Counted from the stretch's first letter, positions 43,540 to 58,000 are shown. The stretch is 64,000 nt of DNA from Ditylenchus dipsaci (GCA_004194705.1 SADC01000145.1:1-64000); one strand, 5' to 3'. Made by a program: numbers and translations. The notes: generated from the letters alone by a model not told the origin.

Positions 43540-45330
43540 CTTTGGAAGAAAATTGCAACACAATCGTTACACAGTCATACTCGTTACAGCTACTCCAAAG
43601 GTTCTTCTAAGAACCACTTTGTTTTTTGTCTTTCTCATAAGTTGTTCTGAATAAACTTATAAACTTATAACTTTTTATATGAAGTTTTTGTATTCGGATT
43701 CTTACTTTTTCTGTGTTATCAGGTGATGTGATGTAGTCAAGTGGATTGTCAGAATTATGTCATAGTGAATGAGATTTAGATCCTTCTCTTTTTTCGGTTA
43801 AAATACCTATAATTTTAGTGTTTTTGCAATTTTTTAACCAATTGTGAAATGGCAAAAAATCTTTGATTTGTGATGTTTGAGGTGTTGAAGTTTTAAATGA
43901 AGCTGATTACGTTCGTAACTAGAGATGGCGTTTGCATTTGCCTAATACCAATACTGATATTTTTTGGTTCTCTCCAGACCCAATACCATGTTTCAAAGTT
44001 TTGGACCTCAATATATATTTCCCAATACCAATATTTTTTCAAAAGTCTATTTGTTCACCAAAACATTAAAAAAAGTTTCTGATTCAGTCTAATAGGAACT
44101 CATGTTACGGACATACGATGAAATTTCTAAACAAAAGATCTTTTGGAGTAAAGACCCTGTGCTTTTTGCAAAAAAAACAGTACATTCAGTGAAGAAAAGA
44201 ACAAAAAATTTAAAAAAGGCGTAAAAACGGCAACTTAATTCTTGGCGTTTGTTTGAGTTGAACTACAAGGAAATTCAAATTTTGAAAGGGTGTGGGCCAT
44301 TCAGCTTTTTTTTAAAAATAAATCTACAAAGTTCTGATATCAGCATGATTATGCAACTCTAGGTATAATCTTTCATCATTTTTATTATGAAATTTCGACA
44401 AATAAGGCAAAAAAGATAACTTTGATCGTGAAAAATCTTACTTACGTGAAAAATTAAAATTGATCTTAATCTTTTGTGAAAAATCGCTGTCAGATACACA
44501 TTGGCGTTGTGTTTTTGAATTTTTTTGCTGAATACAAAATTTTTTAATGCTTCTTTTGATTTTTTAAAATCTTTTTGCAACTTTTAGGTTTCTATTACAT
44601 GACAAATTTTTCGTGATGATTGACTTTATCAAAATCACAATTTTGTCGTGCAAAAAACATCCATGGCCAAATTTCGATTGAAAACTGCATTCATTGTACC
44701 ATTTTTTAAGTTCATTTGCTCAACTATAATTTCTTTATTTTTTCTGCAGAATTTGCTAGCTTTTGATGGCTTTCTTTTTCTGCATGCTTCTGCATGTTTT
44801 TCGTGGTCATTATTATTGAAAAAAACCCCAGAAATGTAGTGAAATTCTGTAAAAAACATGTTAGTAAAATTTTGTCGAAAAATGGATATGTGGCTTAAAG
44901 GCTAGGAATTTTGTCAGGAAGCTAGACAATTTCATTGCAAATCACCAATCGATAGCCCAGACAAAGGGCTACATTTTCTATAGACTTAAGTTTTTTTCTA
45001 TAGATACGGAGGGAGATATGGGTAAAGCAGTCTGTCAATAAATATCTAAAAGTAGTAATTCAAAACAAAATTAGCAAAACGCACACAACTAGATGTTAAA
45101 AAGAAAATAAAAATACCGAAAGATGAAACTGGAACTTAGCTTTCGATTAGTATAATATTTTTATAAAAACATTGAAAAATTTGATGAAAAAATGAAAAAT
45201 TGGGATCCAACAATTGTCGCATGGTCTCGACACGAAACTCACAATGTTAACTGAATTTGAACTTGGATCTGACGCTTGACACGATGTGTGGTATATAGCG
45301 ATGATCTTATCAGGTTCATAAAAAAGAAGA
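43540..45330. other. No gene recognised
   Basis: AT-rich, with many chance open frames in T-rich sequence. No structure was found that I can support. Confidence 0.4.
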
Positions 45331-45334
45331 GAGA

Positions 45335-45700
45335 AGAGAAAATACGGTATGCATGCTTTTCATGCATCCAGAGTCACTTTCGAGTGATTTGTGTCTAAGG
45401 TATGTGGTGTGCGCATCTCAACTCCAAGTCCCTGCGCCTTCGAAGGGGGCGCAGGGGGCTTGAGAGTTATAGATGCGCGCACTCACTACCTTAGACATGA
45501 TTCCGAGAAGTACACTTGATCATAAAATGCATATAGAGTCTCTTTTGCCATGGGGCGGTGTTACAAAACATGATAAGACATCTGAAATAGTCTTAAGTCG
45601 TAAGTCTGAAACACTCTTTCAAGGTTGCCGTGAAAGTGGCCCCTATATTCCCTTCCTTCCCTATATAGCCCTAATTCCCTTTAAAAATGTTTTGGCGCAA
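45335..45700. repeat. Partial copy of the 22.4-23.2 kb palindromic MITE
   Basis: Shares GCATGCTTTTCATGCATCCA, GTCACTTTCGAGTGATTTGT, the GCGCAGGGGGCTTGAGAGTT hairpin and ATGATTCCGAGAAGTAC with 22690-22985, with one arm continuing to about 45700. It is preceded by GAGAAAATACGGTA, a TACCGTATTTTC-type end. Confidence 0.65.
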
Positions 45701-46224
45701 ATAAAAACAATATTTTTTTCGAATTTTTCGAAATTTTCAACTTGGGAGACCAATCAAATTTTTTTCGATATTTCAAAAATCAAAGCGTTCTCGTGCTGTT
45801 TCAGAGAACGAGAATCGATTTTTTCAGAGCTCTTTTTTAAACATAGTGGCTGTGACTAATTTTCACCCATAATTTTTTTTACGTCATTTTGACTCAGTTA
45901 ATGATGTTTACTGTGCCAAATTTTGTCTTTTATCTACAATTATTTGTTTAATAAATTTATTTTATCTATTATTTTCAACATTACAAAACAAAATAAAACA
46001 TAACAAAACCAAAAAGATATAAATAGTTCATGATAAAACCTCGTTTTGAGGAGCGTCAACCATTAATTTTCCATAGTTCCTTTTGATTTGGGGCTTATCA
46101 TTTATAATAATTAAAAAATTGAACACTTATTAATTTCTTATCGTTTAAAATTAACATTTCAATTGTGTAAGTTTGGGAAAATCTTTCGACATTCTCAGCC
46201 TTATTTCAAAAAGTTTAGGCTGGA

Positions 46225-46925
46225 GTTTAGAATGTGACCTTTTTCTAAAAATGGTCAAAATCAGTTTTTTTAGTTGTGTAACATTGTAAAAATGCTCAGC
46301 ATTCATTTTTATTGTTGGAAAGCCAATTTTTCAAAAAAAAAAATTTTTGTCGAAAATTGTCAAAAAACGTTATATGCTCCTTAAATACCTGTTTTTCTTA
46401 TTTTTACCTGCCTGCCTTCGGCAGCACCCTAATTCAATAGGAAGCCCCTTTGGGGGTACATTGTTCGGCCAAGGGCTGACCCTTTATACACACCTGCCTG
46501 CCTTCGGCAGGCACCTAATTCAATAGGAAGCCCCTTTGGGGGTACATTGTTCGGCCAAGGGCTGACCTTTATACACACCTGCCTGCCTTCGGCAGGCACC
46601 CTAATCAATAGGAAGCCCCTTAATTTCGATATGGGGGGGGGGGGAACCGCATAAGTACGACTAAGCACTTCACATAAACGAATTATATCGTAGAAAGGGG
46701 ATGACTTTTTCTTAAACAAAATCTCTCTGATAGAGAAAATAGAAAATAGAATAGTTTTTCACCAACAATGATGGTATAACGTTTTTTGACAATTTTCGAC
46801 AAAAATTTTTTTTTGAAAAATTGGCTTTCCCAACAATAAAATGAATGCTGAGCATTTTTTACAATGTTACACAACTAAAAAAACTGATTTTGACCATTTT
46901 AGAAAAAGGTCACATTCTAAACTTT
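46225..46925. repeat. Long palindrome with a tandem-repeat centre
   Basis: The arms (46225-46380 and 46765-46925) are inverses, including GTCACATTCTAAACTTTAGC-type ends and GACAATTTTCGACAAAAATT. The loop holds the tandem repeat at 46409-46625. Confidence 0.75.
46409..46625. repeat. Tandem repeat, unit about 85 bp, 2.5 copies
   Basis: The unit starts CCTGCCTGCCTTCGGCAGGC, continues through CCCCTTTGGGGGTACATTG and ends TTTATACACA. Each unit contains two short GC hairpins. More GC-rich than the surroundings. Confidence 0.75.
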
Positions 46926-47049
46926 AGCCAAGTTTATACGGCTCTCCTACTCTAAGAATGACTCACAAAGTGCAGCGACTCCAGTTGTGCAATATTGAAG
47001 TGCCTGAATATGCCATCAAAGAGCCATTTCTGGGAAAAGGTAAAAAAAA

Positions 47050-47280
47050 ATGACCTGAAAATGACATGGAAATCGGGTCGCCTACGTGTCTTACGGACAG
47101 AAAAATTCACCCCTAAGTTTGTTCCCGTCTGGTCCGACACTTTTGACCCCATTTTGGCGTTTTTAAAAGAAGCTTGATTCGTCAGTCTCATCGAAAAAAG
47201 TCGTAGATTTTCTGATTTTACCGATAATTTTTTTGAAAAATACTGCATTTGACCATCATATATAGTGACAGCCATTTTTC
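47050..47280. mobile_element. Remnant of the 24.4/27.8-kb Tigger-type MITE family
   Basis: Carries the family core: AAGTTTGTTCCCGTCTGGTC, CCGACACTTTTGACCCC and TTTTACCGATAATTTTTTTG. The ends are lost. A similar remnant lies at about 49680-50010. Confidence 0.45.
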
Positions 47281-47289
47281 AAGAAAGGC

Positions 47290-49001
47290 CTCCATCCTCT
47301 CTGAGCTCTGAGAAGAGAAATCCTAGTTTAGAAAATCCAGACCCGTGAGAAAACCCTGAAACATGCAAACAGTCTAAAAATTAGGTGTGAACCACGGCAC
47401 ACGGTTTCAAAATTCGAATTTACAAACATTTTCAGTTAAAACAAAAATGCCAGACATTTTGGAGCAATATTTAAAATTGACTATATGTTTCTTAAATTTT
47501 ATTTTTGATTTTTTTTAAATGTTTTGATTGTTTCTAAGGAATCTTTTTGGTCAAGACCTTCATTATCACTACATCAAATCGAACATTGCGAATCTTTCTC
47601 AATCTCTTATGTCTGGTATTAAGCTTGCTTGTCGACCTCTAACTTCTTACAGACTCGCTTGAACTTATCTACAGAAATCGACTTTTTTAATGAAGTTCAT
47701 AACGTCGAAAATGCTCGATGTGTGAGAATACGGTATGTGTCAAAAAGCTTGACCACCTAAAAAATTTGCACAAGTAGGTCCTTTCCTGTTCAATTTTTGA
47801 ATGTGGATCTTAACCCTCGTGAATATCCGTTTTAGGTAAAAGACTGCTGCTCCATGACCTACTACTTCAGCAAAACTTTATTATCAACGCCAGACAAGAT
47901 ATTACATACAAGAGAGATTATGATTCACAATGCTTTCCTTCTGCTTTGGTACACGCTTTCAGGATCCTTGGAGTCGGCGGAATTCTTCTCAAACAGGCCT
48001 GTCTTTCTCAAGTTGCTGACTGGCGCATCCTGACGCGAAACTGAGGCATCCTGTAAAGTTTCTGTAATCAACTAATAATAATGTGAAAAAGCAATGCGAA
48101 CCTGTTGAAATGCGAAACCTTAAAGAATGACAGATGAAAAAACCTTGAGACAGTACCAGAGGAAAACCTACTGCTTTTATTGCGACACAAATTGAAGATA
48201 CTTTCAGCTTTTTCCACGTTCTTGATGAGCCGTTATATCTGAACATGAAAAAAGACTTCCGGTAAGCAATCAACTTTAAATGACTTACGTAAAGCACTGA
48301 TTTTCTGCATATTTCCAGACACAGTCACACAAAGCAGGTCGAATTTCTCGCTTCCTGATCATAGCCAATTTCTAAAATTATCAGAGAATAAGCACAGCTA
48401 CAATACAAATAATAACATACAAAATAGTAATGTAAAGCAGGAAACTTAAAAGTCAAATCAGCAAGAAGACCACCACAGTGTGGCAGGAGTTCTTAGGCAA
48501 AGAGTCTTAATTTTATGTCTGTTTGCATAAAATAAACATATTCTCCGACTTCGTCTGGGCTATTATTCTAGAGTAAAATTCACGCTCTTTCGATCTAGCG
48601 TATTCGTTATGCAAAATGAATGCAATCATCAAAGTTTAAAGGGCACTTTTTGAGCCAACACAGGCTATGAAAACATCTGCTTTTGAGAAAAAATTAGCAT
48701 ATGAATGGAAAACTTTCCTTTACCACTGAGATGTGACCACTCATTCGAAAGCCGTTAAACGAGCAATCTTTTATTTCCAAATGTTGCAGAAAAATATTTA
48801 AAAAACCTTGATTGCAATGTAATATTTAGAACCATCATAATTGTAAAAAACAAGTAAAGTTAGCATAATTGTTTCGCGCCAAAATACCCTAATGTCAGAG
48901 AATTCAAATTTTGAAACCCCGTGACGAGGTACATAAATATTAAAAACTCTTAAAAAAGTGATGTGGAAATTTATTACGTAAGCATAACATTTTATTTTCA
49001 G
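47290..49001. other. No gene assigned; possible coding relic at about 47830-48040
   Basis: An open stretch on the plus strand around 47830-48040 (…LSTPDKILHTREIMIHNAF…) has a protein-like composition but no recognised match; another frame there also reads open. The 5' end of the acyltransferase gene may lie in this interval. Confidence 0.3.
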
Positions 49002-52000
49002 GCACGTTTTTTCAATTTGAATTGATGCGAGTATTTGCCTGTTATATGGTCATACAAAATCACTCCGGAGAGGTTTTTGTTGAGGATTTCAAATTAGAGC
49101 CGAAAATGGGATTGTTATGACATGGTCAACTTGAACTCCATATGTCGGGCAGACGTTCCCTTGTTATGATGATTTCAGGTTAATTTGATTCTTGAAAAAA
49201 AACTAATAAACTCACTCGCCCTAAATGAGTTTTTGCCAGGACTGCGCGATATGAATGAACGGATGTGAAAAAATTCCGGATTACGGGTAATGTGTACCTG
49301 GGGGCCCTAGGTTTAGGCCAGGCTTAGACGAAGGTATGCCAGGGTATATTAGGAGGCTTCAAACATGTTTTATTGGAAACACGGTTAAGTCAGTCATAAC
49401 ATACGCTGGCCTACTTTGCTTAAGCCTAAAGCTTACCAAGGCCCCAACAGCACATTAGAGCCAAAAAAATTTAAATTGCATAAATTCATAAAATTGCAAA
49501 AAGTTATTATAAAAAAAATCCGAAATTCACATAAAGTTTTAGACAAAAATCCAAAAAGTAAACCATTTATGAAAGCTAAGATGGTTTTTTACAGGATATA
49601 TCACGGGCCATTTGGCGGGACCAAATTTTTAAAGTCTGGCCAAATTTAAGCTGTGGACAGTTTGGTCGACTTTCAAAAACGACGGTTACCAAAAAAAATC
49701 ACTCCCACCTAGGGTCATTCATCCCAAATTCAAAGCCTTTTACCAGTTTTTTAGTTATTCTAGTCCGAAAAAACGTGATGATTCTGATCTCTTTCTTTTT
49801 ATCGTCATTTCGTTTTTTAATGCAATAGTTTTGCAAAAGACTCACAGATCTCGATATAAACGAGCCTATTTTGAAATTATAGGTGTTCATTAAAACTAGA
49901 GCGGTGGGTCATTTCGGCGAAATTGCTGCATTTAGAAAAACGATCGACAAAAATCGAATACTTGAGATTTTTCGGACTAGACTGACAGAAGATAACTGAT
50001 AAAAGCGGGAACGAACTTGAGAAAGCTGCCTTTAATATTAAGAGATGACTGTGTAGTATTATTTAACATTTTTAGGCTACTTCCTATTTCCAATCAAAGA
50101 TGCTGTGGTATTTTACAAAAGACGTTTGGCCGAGTTCTTATTCCTTTGCTGTTTGGAGCATCTTATACGCTTTCTATTACTATTTTCTGGGCAAATATGA
50201 TTTCACGACACTCTTTTAAATATCCCAAAAAGTATTGTGGTGAATATAAGACAGTCTGGTCATCTTTGGTTTATTTATGCTTGTTGGGGATGGTACCTTA
50301 TGCTCCTATTCTTTCACCATGGTAAGTTGCTTTCTAACCTCACTAAAGCATAGTTGACGCCTCTGAAAAACCACCACCGCCGCCGCCGAAGGCGGCGCCG
50401 CCGGCGGTGTAAAAATGTTGCTAAATTTCACCGCCGCCGCCCCGCCACCGCCGCTGCTTGCCGCCGCGCCAACCGCCGGCGGCACTTTTTATTTCGCCGC
50501 CACCACCGCCGCCGCCAGCTAACGCTTCACTGTCAAAAAAATATTTCCGTTCAATTTATGTTTGTCATAAGAAATTATATTTTGCAAGAGAACAGTGAAA
50601 TTCTAAATTATGTCATTTTATCATATTCCCAAAGATGACCATATAAACAAGCATTGTTTTGGTACTTTGTAAAATGGTCCTGTTTAGAGTCCATCTTCCT
50701 GAAAAGAACATAGCCATGATACTGAATAGTCTTTCCACTCTTGCACTTGTAGCTGGCGTTGCTAAAAATCTCAAATGCCATCTGAGTAATCGAAGTATAT
50801 GCCTAAAAGTCAGGCTGTACTGTAAAATGTACAAAACCAATTTGCTGTTCACCTCAATTCTACACTTCCAGAAGTCTCATAGATTACAGGTACCAAGAAA
50901 AGCATCGCTGCTACCGCCGCGCCGCCGCCTAATTACTCCGCCGCACGCGCCACCGCCGCCGCCGACCTCATTTTCAACCGCCGGCGCCACCGCCGCGGCA
51001 ACTCAATTTTGCCGCCTCCGCTGGCGGCGATCCAACTATGCACTAAAGCATAGTGTACAAATTTTTCATTCATTTGCCTGATCTTTTTCGGAATATTCTT
51101 TTACTGTCTCACTTTTCAACTGGTTTTTTACTGGAAGTTTTTTTGAAAGCATTAAAAAATAGAAATTTTTTGAAAAAATCACCAATGGGGGAATTAGGCA
51201 ATAACAATTGTAATTGACCGGATTTTGTTTACGCTCGATGTGTTCATTGCCGTTTCACAACCTCAAAACAAAAAGACTTTTTTTGCTCCCAAAGGACTTT
51301 TTTGCTCCAAATTTTTACTGCTGCGAAAAGACTTTTTTGCTGCAAAAAAGACTTTTTCGCTCAAAATGACTTTTTTGCTGCAAAAAACTTTTATCTGCTG
51401 CAAATATTTGAAATCGGGATCTTTACGAAACCTTCCAAAATGTGTGAATCCCCCTCTAATTAAACTTATTGTTTTCAAGTTTTTACTTTTCGATTTTATT
51501 TATTTATTTTTGCACTAACATGTAGCCCTGAATCACTACTTCTCAATGAGCTATCCACGGGCAATACAGTTTGAAAAGGAGTAGAACAAATAGTGTTACT
51601 ACTTTAACACTCCCGAGCCGATAGGCAGGTCAGTATCCGTGCAGAATTCGACGGAGAACACGAATATCACTTTTTCTCCGAAAAAAGTGATTCTGAAGGT
51701 CAATATACCGTGTTGAAACATAGCATATTCCAAATCATCATAAATCAATAGTTAGTTTGTTTTGCATTTATTCATCATATGATATAAATTATTCGTGTTC
51801 AGCATGATTGGTTTCCTTACAAAACTGCTCTTAAACTTCAAATTCACCTTCAATTTTGCGCTCAAGACAATTTCGCTCAAGACAATAAATATTCCGCTCA
51901 AGACAATAATATTTAAACTAATGCGAATTTCTTTGTTTAAATAAAATAAATAAATTTAAATAAAACTACGAAATTTGCATTAGTTTGCATTAACACGAAT

Positions 52001-55000
52001 TCAGTGTCAGATTTCCAGGTTTTGCGCGAAAAAAAACTTTTTTTAATCAAGTTTTGATTTTCATCGCGACTGTTACTTGACACTCTAAACACACTTCATT
52101 TTTTTAAAGTTTAATTATTTTATGGTGCAGTTTTTCTTGCTTTGTCGAATGGTATGAACTGTTTACTAAAAGAACGGTCACATCACACTTAATTTTGTTG
52201 TGGTAGCACACAAAGCTTACACACGTTTGAAAGAGAAGATGCAGGCGGTCATTTTGACATATACGAGTAATAAGTTATTATCATATGTTGGAGTTAAACG
52301 CAAAAGAAACTAAAAAATCGTTTTGTGGTCTGAAATATGCTATGTTTTCAAACACGGTATATTGACCCTCAGAATCACTTTTTTCGGGCAAAAATCATAT
52401 TTTGTGTTCATTAGATAATTTTGCGCGAAATCGAAAAATTCAAAAAGCAGTGAATCATCACTCAGTTTTTTCTTTCGATCTATATTGCTTATTTTGTAGT
52501 ATTCTTTTGGTTTTGAGCCCTAGTTTGTACTAGGGAGATTCCTTGTTTTTCCAGCTTTCCAATGAGCCATCACTTGCCAACAGAAGATAGCAAATTCGGT
52601 GGGTTAAAAATGGTTTAATGAAAAAAGTACTTCAAAAATTCACTGAGTTGAGTCTCAAAACTGCACTGAGCCTCTGTTTTCTGACACAAGCCTGCTAAAA
52701 AAAGTTGTAACGTGATAGCGCCATGAATTTTACGTACGTATGTGCAATATCGCTTTAATTTATACGCTATTTAGAATTTACATACAGAGAGAAAGTGAAA
52801 AACTCATATTTTACGTCGAAAAGCTGGGCTTTTTGGCTAAAAGTAGTTCAAAGTATCGAAATTACCAATTTTGACAAAAGCAAATAGGATCTTGCAGTTT
52901 AGGTTGTGGACTACATTTTGGTATAGAGGGTGTACAAAAAAAGTCCCTGGTTTTGAGATTTTTGATTAAAATTTTTTTGTGTTCAGGACATCAACATGGT
53001 TTATACTAGGCGTAAAACACAAGTTCAGTGCACCGAAAACCCCCGCAAATCGAAGACGACAGATGCAACAGCAGCTTTAGAGAAAGTAAGAAAGGCTGAA
53101 TAAGAACAGAAAGTCGAAATATCTTCGGGGAAAGAATGCGATAAACGCAAGAATGGGTATCTTTTCCGTATATATTGAGGTTTTTTCCTATTTGAAACAT
53201 TTCAGCAAAGCAAAAAGTAAGCAGTTAGCAAAAAAGGTGGTACTCTATTCAGCTGAAGATTCTATTCGAAAAAATCTGTTCGAAGACAGTCAGCGAGCCG
53301 TGGCCGAGTCATTCTACGCGCTGTATGTGTATTTACTTTCTTGCATTTGCTTCCATTTTAGTGATTTGTTTCAAGAGGATATAGATATCATATGACTGTC
53401 CCCCAGAAAAATTTGAATAGTTTTGTTTCGCGCACCAAGTCCTCAGAGGAATGCTTTTTAAAGTCGATCGTGCTTTGGTGTCTTCAAAACCTGGTTCGTC
53501 TTTGATTTTTGCCCTTAGACTTTTATTGCCTGTGTTATTATGTCGGAAGAAAACCAAGATGCTGGAAAATTGGAGTCTGAACGTAGCGTTAGCCAAGGCA
53601 ACACGCAACGCATTGGTGCGATTAAAATTTATCAAAATAGACGGTATTTTACTCATGTCATTTTACTTTCTTAAACCATGTGTCATACAGGACTTATGTG
53701 ATCTCTTTGGATCTTACGTACAGTGGTTTCATGTGATGATAAAAAACTTCTTTGCTTGGAAGACGGCCCCGACGCTAAGCAGTTCTCGAAGGGCCAAATT
53801 CTTGCTTGGATTTGCGAAGAACTTGTTCGTATCTCAGCTCAACAGACTTTCGATATTGAGCATCCCAAAGTCGTTTCTTTTAAAGATATTCACAAAACAT
53901 CATCGAGTGTTCTTTCTTGAGAATGTATTGTTCGACATGGAAATTGTTTGCGACCATCTTGAAGGTTATTGGAAATAAAAAATTTGGCTCGAGAATATTA
54001 TCGTTCTTTAGAAGAGCGTGCCCGTGCAAATGATTATTGAGCACTGGTGTCATGACCCTTTAACTGAGAATGTGTTTTTAATAATTTAAGTGAGAGTGTC
54101 AATAAATCAAGCAAAGTTGTTACATCCCGTACCCAAGCTTTTAAATTCTAAATAAATTGTATTCAAAAGAAAAAGGGACTTTAAAAATTATGGCGCTTTG
54201 TTTGTTACCTATATACAAAAAACAAGCTTTTTCGCAAAAGGTCTTTGCTCGGTATGTCCGGGCAACTTTTTCCAAATTTTTCGCACATCTCTCAAGCAAA
54301 TTTGCACGGGAGTATGGAAAAAATTTTTTAGCCGAGTCTTTTTTTGAAATTTTTCAGGGCAAAAATTTTTTGGGTTTGGATTTTTTAGGGGTGTTTCCGA
54401 AATTTTTACGGAGCTGGGCTGACAAATAGGCACATCTCCAGAATGTCAGCTATCGAATAAAAAAAATTGGGACGTTATGATTAGAGATGATGAAAAGACA
54501 TTTTCGGGACGGGACAGGACACAATTTGACAAAAAAAATTCCGGACGGGACGTCGGACAGCGAATTCCCGGGACGGGACACCGGGACGGGATACGCAGAC
54601 AAAAATTTCGAGCGGGACATAGAAATCTACGGGACTGAAAATTTCCGTTCGGGACTAAGTTATCGCAATTATGATCCGTAAATTATTTATTCAAACAACC
54701 ATCATCAAACAAAACCAACAACTTAACTTGATCTACTTCTACTAATAAACAAATTGCGATTGAGGAACATCAACATCTCGGCCTTCTCCGGGTCCAAGTT
54801 CGTCCGCCGATAATCGTAGACATCTCGCGCGAGGAAAAGACTGACTCACTGGCGGCACTAGTTGCGGGGCCGACAAGTACTTCTGCGCAAAAATTCAACT
54901 GGTAACATTATCGAGTTGGTTCTGAAAAGAGCAACTTCTGCTTTTCGCTCCTACTTAAATTCGATTTTCCACATGTAATTGCATCCTCAAAACAATAAGT

Positions 55001-58000
55001 TGATGCATTGAAAATTTTCGGGACGGGACAGAATTTGACGAAAAAATTCCGGACGGGACGACGGACAGCGGATTTTTCGGGACGGGACACCGGGACGGAC
55101 AGTCAGAAAAAAATTCCGGGCGGGACGCTCGGGACGGTACAAGGGGTCAAAAAATGCTCCGGTCGGTCGGGAATTGTTTGTCCCGGTATCATCTCTAGTT
55201 ATGATACAAAAAGTGACACTTCTGCCCCGGACAAGCGACCAAATTGTTAGAAAAAATTTCAAAATTTTGAATTTGGCGCGAATTCAAATCACGCGAAATT
55301 CAAATTTTTGTCTCGAGAAAGTTAAATCTGAGTCGTGTTCCAGCAATGCTGTAAATCTTGGCACGGCTTAACTTTAGGCCCCTATTTCTCGCAATAATAA
55401 ACAATACCCAGCCCGGTGCGCGGATTAATAGGTAGCTCAGACACCGGCACCGGCTAGGAATGAAAAATTATCATGTAAACCTTTTCACATAGCGGCACCG
55501 GTTGGCACCGAACAACTTTACGTGAAATTCTCGTGTGAATTGTTTCGGTGCCGAGCCGGTGCGCTATGTAAAAGGTTTAAATGATAATTTTTTATTCTAG
55601 CCCGGTGCCGATGTCTGAGCTAACATATTAATCCGCGGCACCGAGCTGGGTAATACTAATATGCGAGCAACAGGTGCCTGAAGTTTAGCCGGTGCCGAGA
55701 TTTACAGCAGGTTTTCCAGGCATTTTTGTGTTCTGAAACACGCTTTGGACTAAACTTTTTCAAATTTTCGACAAAATTTGACTTTTCAGCATTCAAAATT
55801 CAATTGGCGCGAAAATTGAAATTTCTTTTCTTGAAGTGAATAGTCGACTGCATTGGGCATGAAATCCCGGCCTGGGTTGGATGTCCTGAAAGTGGGCTTG
55901 AAGATCCCGGCCTGGGTTGGGTGTCCTGAAAGTGAGCATGATATCCCGGCTGGGTTGGATGTCCTGAAAATGAGCATGAGATACAGGCTGGGTTGGATGT
56001 CTTGAAATGGGAATGAGATACCGGGCTGGGTTGGATGTCCTACGAATATGTATAAGATCCCAGGCTGGGTTAAATGTCTTTAAAGTGGGAGTGAGATGGC
56101 AGGAACTTTGAAACAAAAACTTTAAAAAGCAAAAACTTTAAAAACTTAAATTTAAAAAGTACACCTTAATTTGTTAAATAGAACATTTATTGGTTTGTTG
56201 TAAAGTTTTGGCCTCTTAGCGGCCATCTAGCGTCAGTACAACGCGCGCAGCGCGTTTAAAATACAACGAAAAATTCGAAATTGAAATTAACCAGATTAAT
56301 TTCTGACATATGTGCTATATGTGCTCCTGGGCCTCCCTAGTCTTAACTGAACACAAATTCGGTTTTTAAACCCCGTGGTCTGTAATAAAAATTTGCGAAT
56401 TTTTGAAATGTCGTTTAAAATAATTCAAAATGCTAAATGGCGAATTCCAACTTAAAAGTAGAGACGGAAAACGAGACCGAGCGAGATTCGAGACGAGATT
56501 TCACCTTCAAATTTGGCCGAGATCGAAGATCGAGACTTTTAAAGACCGATTGACCGAGATCTCGGTCGAGATCTCGTCAAAAAGCGAGATTTTAGTAACA
56601 CTGTAAGAAATACAAAAATAGAACTAGAAAACTGCGCCAAACCATTTTTCGTTTATTCATTTTCTATACAGACAACAAACAACATTCATCAATCGATCTC
56701 AATAGCAATAGTTGATTTTCGGCAGCGCTCTGTTCAGAAATATCAACATCTCAGCTTTCTCTGGACTCAAGTTGCTTCTCTGTAATTGTACACGTCCCTT
56801 GCAACGGAGAATATTTCTTCACTCGGCGGGCTTGTAGCTGGAGCTGAAAGATAGCGACGAGCAAGCTTGCAAGCATGGGGTAGACGAGTTCATTATCCTG
56901 AACAATCTTTTATTAACAAATTTTACACCATCTTCAAAAACAAAGACGACACCTTCCAGAATAGTAAGGGGTCCCTTTCCGAACAGATGCACTTTAATTC
57001 ATTATACGCCCGCATTTTGTCATCGCCGTGTTAACCGAAGGTGAATTTTGACCGACATCGTCTCGAACAACTTGCTGTGGCGACCAAAGAAATATTGCTG
57101 ACGCTTTGGTAATGGCGAGTGAAGTTCTTAAGTTGGCGAGTGAATATGGTATATCAAATGAGCAAGATGACCAAAGATAAAGATTTCTCTACCTATTTCT
57201 TCCACAATAGGAGCTTCCACTTCTTGACTGCATTCATCAGTGATGCCACGTTGCGACTCGGGCACGAAATTCAACCTTCCTTGAAGCAATCCTATCTTTG
57301 AAACGCGGATCGAGAAACATTGCCAGCCCATGAACCCTTAAGGATATTGAGATATATTACCAATTAAAGTATTCTTCGATAAGATAAAGAGTCCTACTTT
57401 TCATTCTCTACATTGAACTTTTCACCCAGAAGAGCAAGAATGCTCGCTCGAATTCTCTGTAGCTCTGGATCGATGATATCGTAGATGTCTCTAGTCAACG
57501 CTCTGGCACGGAAATTGTATAGAAATCGGTTCGTCTGCTCGTCACATTTGCTTCGACGCAGACTCCAGCGGATCTAACGGCTGACCAACTTCTTGATTGT
57601 CGCCCATTCCATCGGCTTGAGATAAGCTCCATCTTTTCCCATCGCATCAAGTACATCTCAACGGCTTTTTGCTGATCAACGATAGATTTACACATGTAGT
57701 AAGAAGAATTCCAACGAGTAGGTTCATCCTGTAAAACCAATGCTCTCAAATGGATAGGAAATATCAGATTTTGATAATATCACCTGCTTCAAAGTATGCT
57801 GAGGAAGACCGAGGGTTTTTGCTCATCCTTAATTCGATCACGGGCCAAAAGAGAATGCTCGAAGTGTTCAACGAGAGAACGGCACCGCTTGAAAACCACC
57901 GAAACGTCGATTGACTCGAAGATTGCTTTGTTCACCACACAGATTGAGTTTGTGTGCCCCGCAATCGGCATGCAAATATCCCTCAGTTTCGAAAGCCTAA

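Noticed and set aside
53451..53905. Long alternative-frame protein starting [12 protein letters not shown]
   Set aside because: The overlapping frame with [17 protein letters not shown] has a more protein-like composition; only the final [13 protein letters not shown] part of this frame was retained.
54487..55250. Open frames rich in GRDTGTG and similar
   Set aside because: They derive from the GGGACGGGAC repeats of the hAT element.
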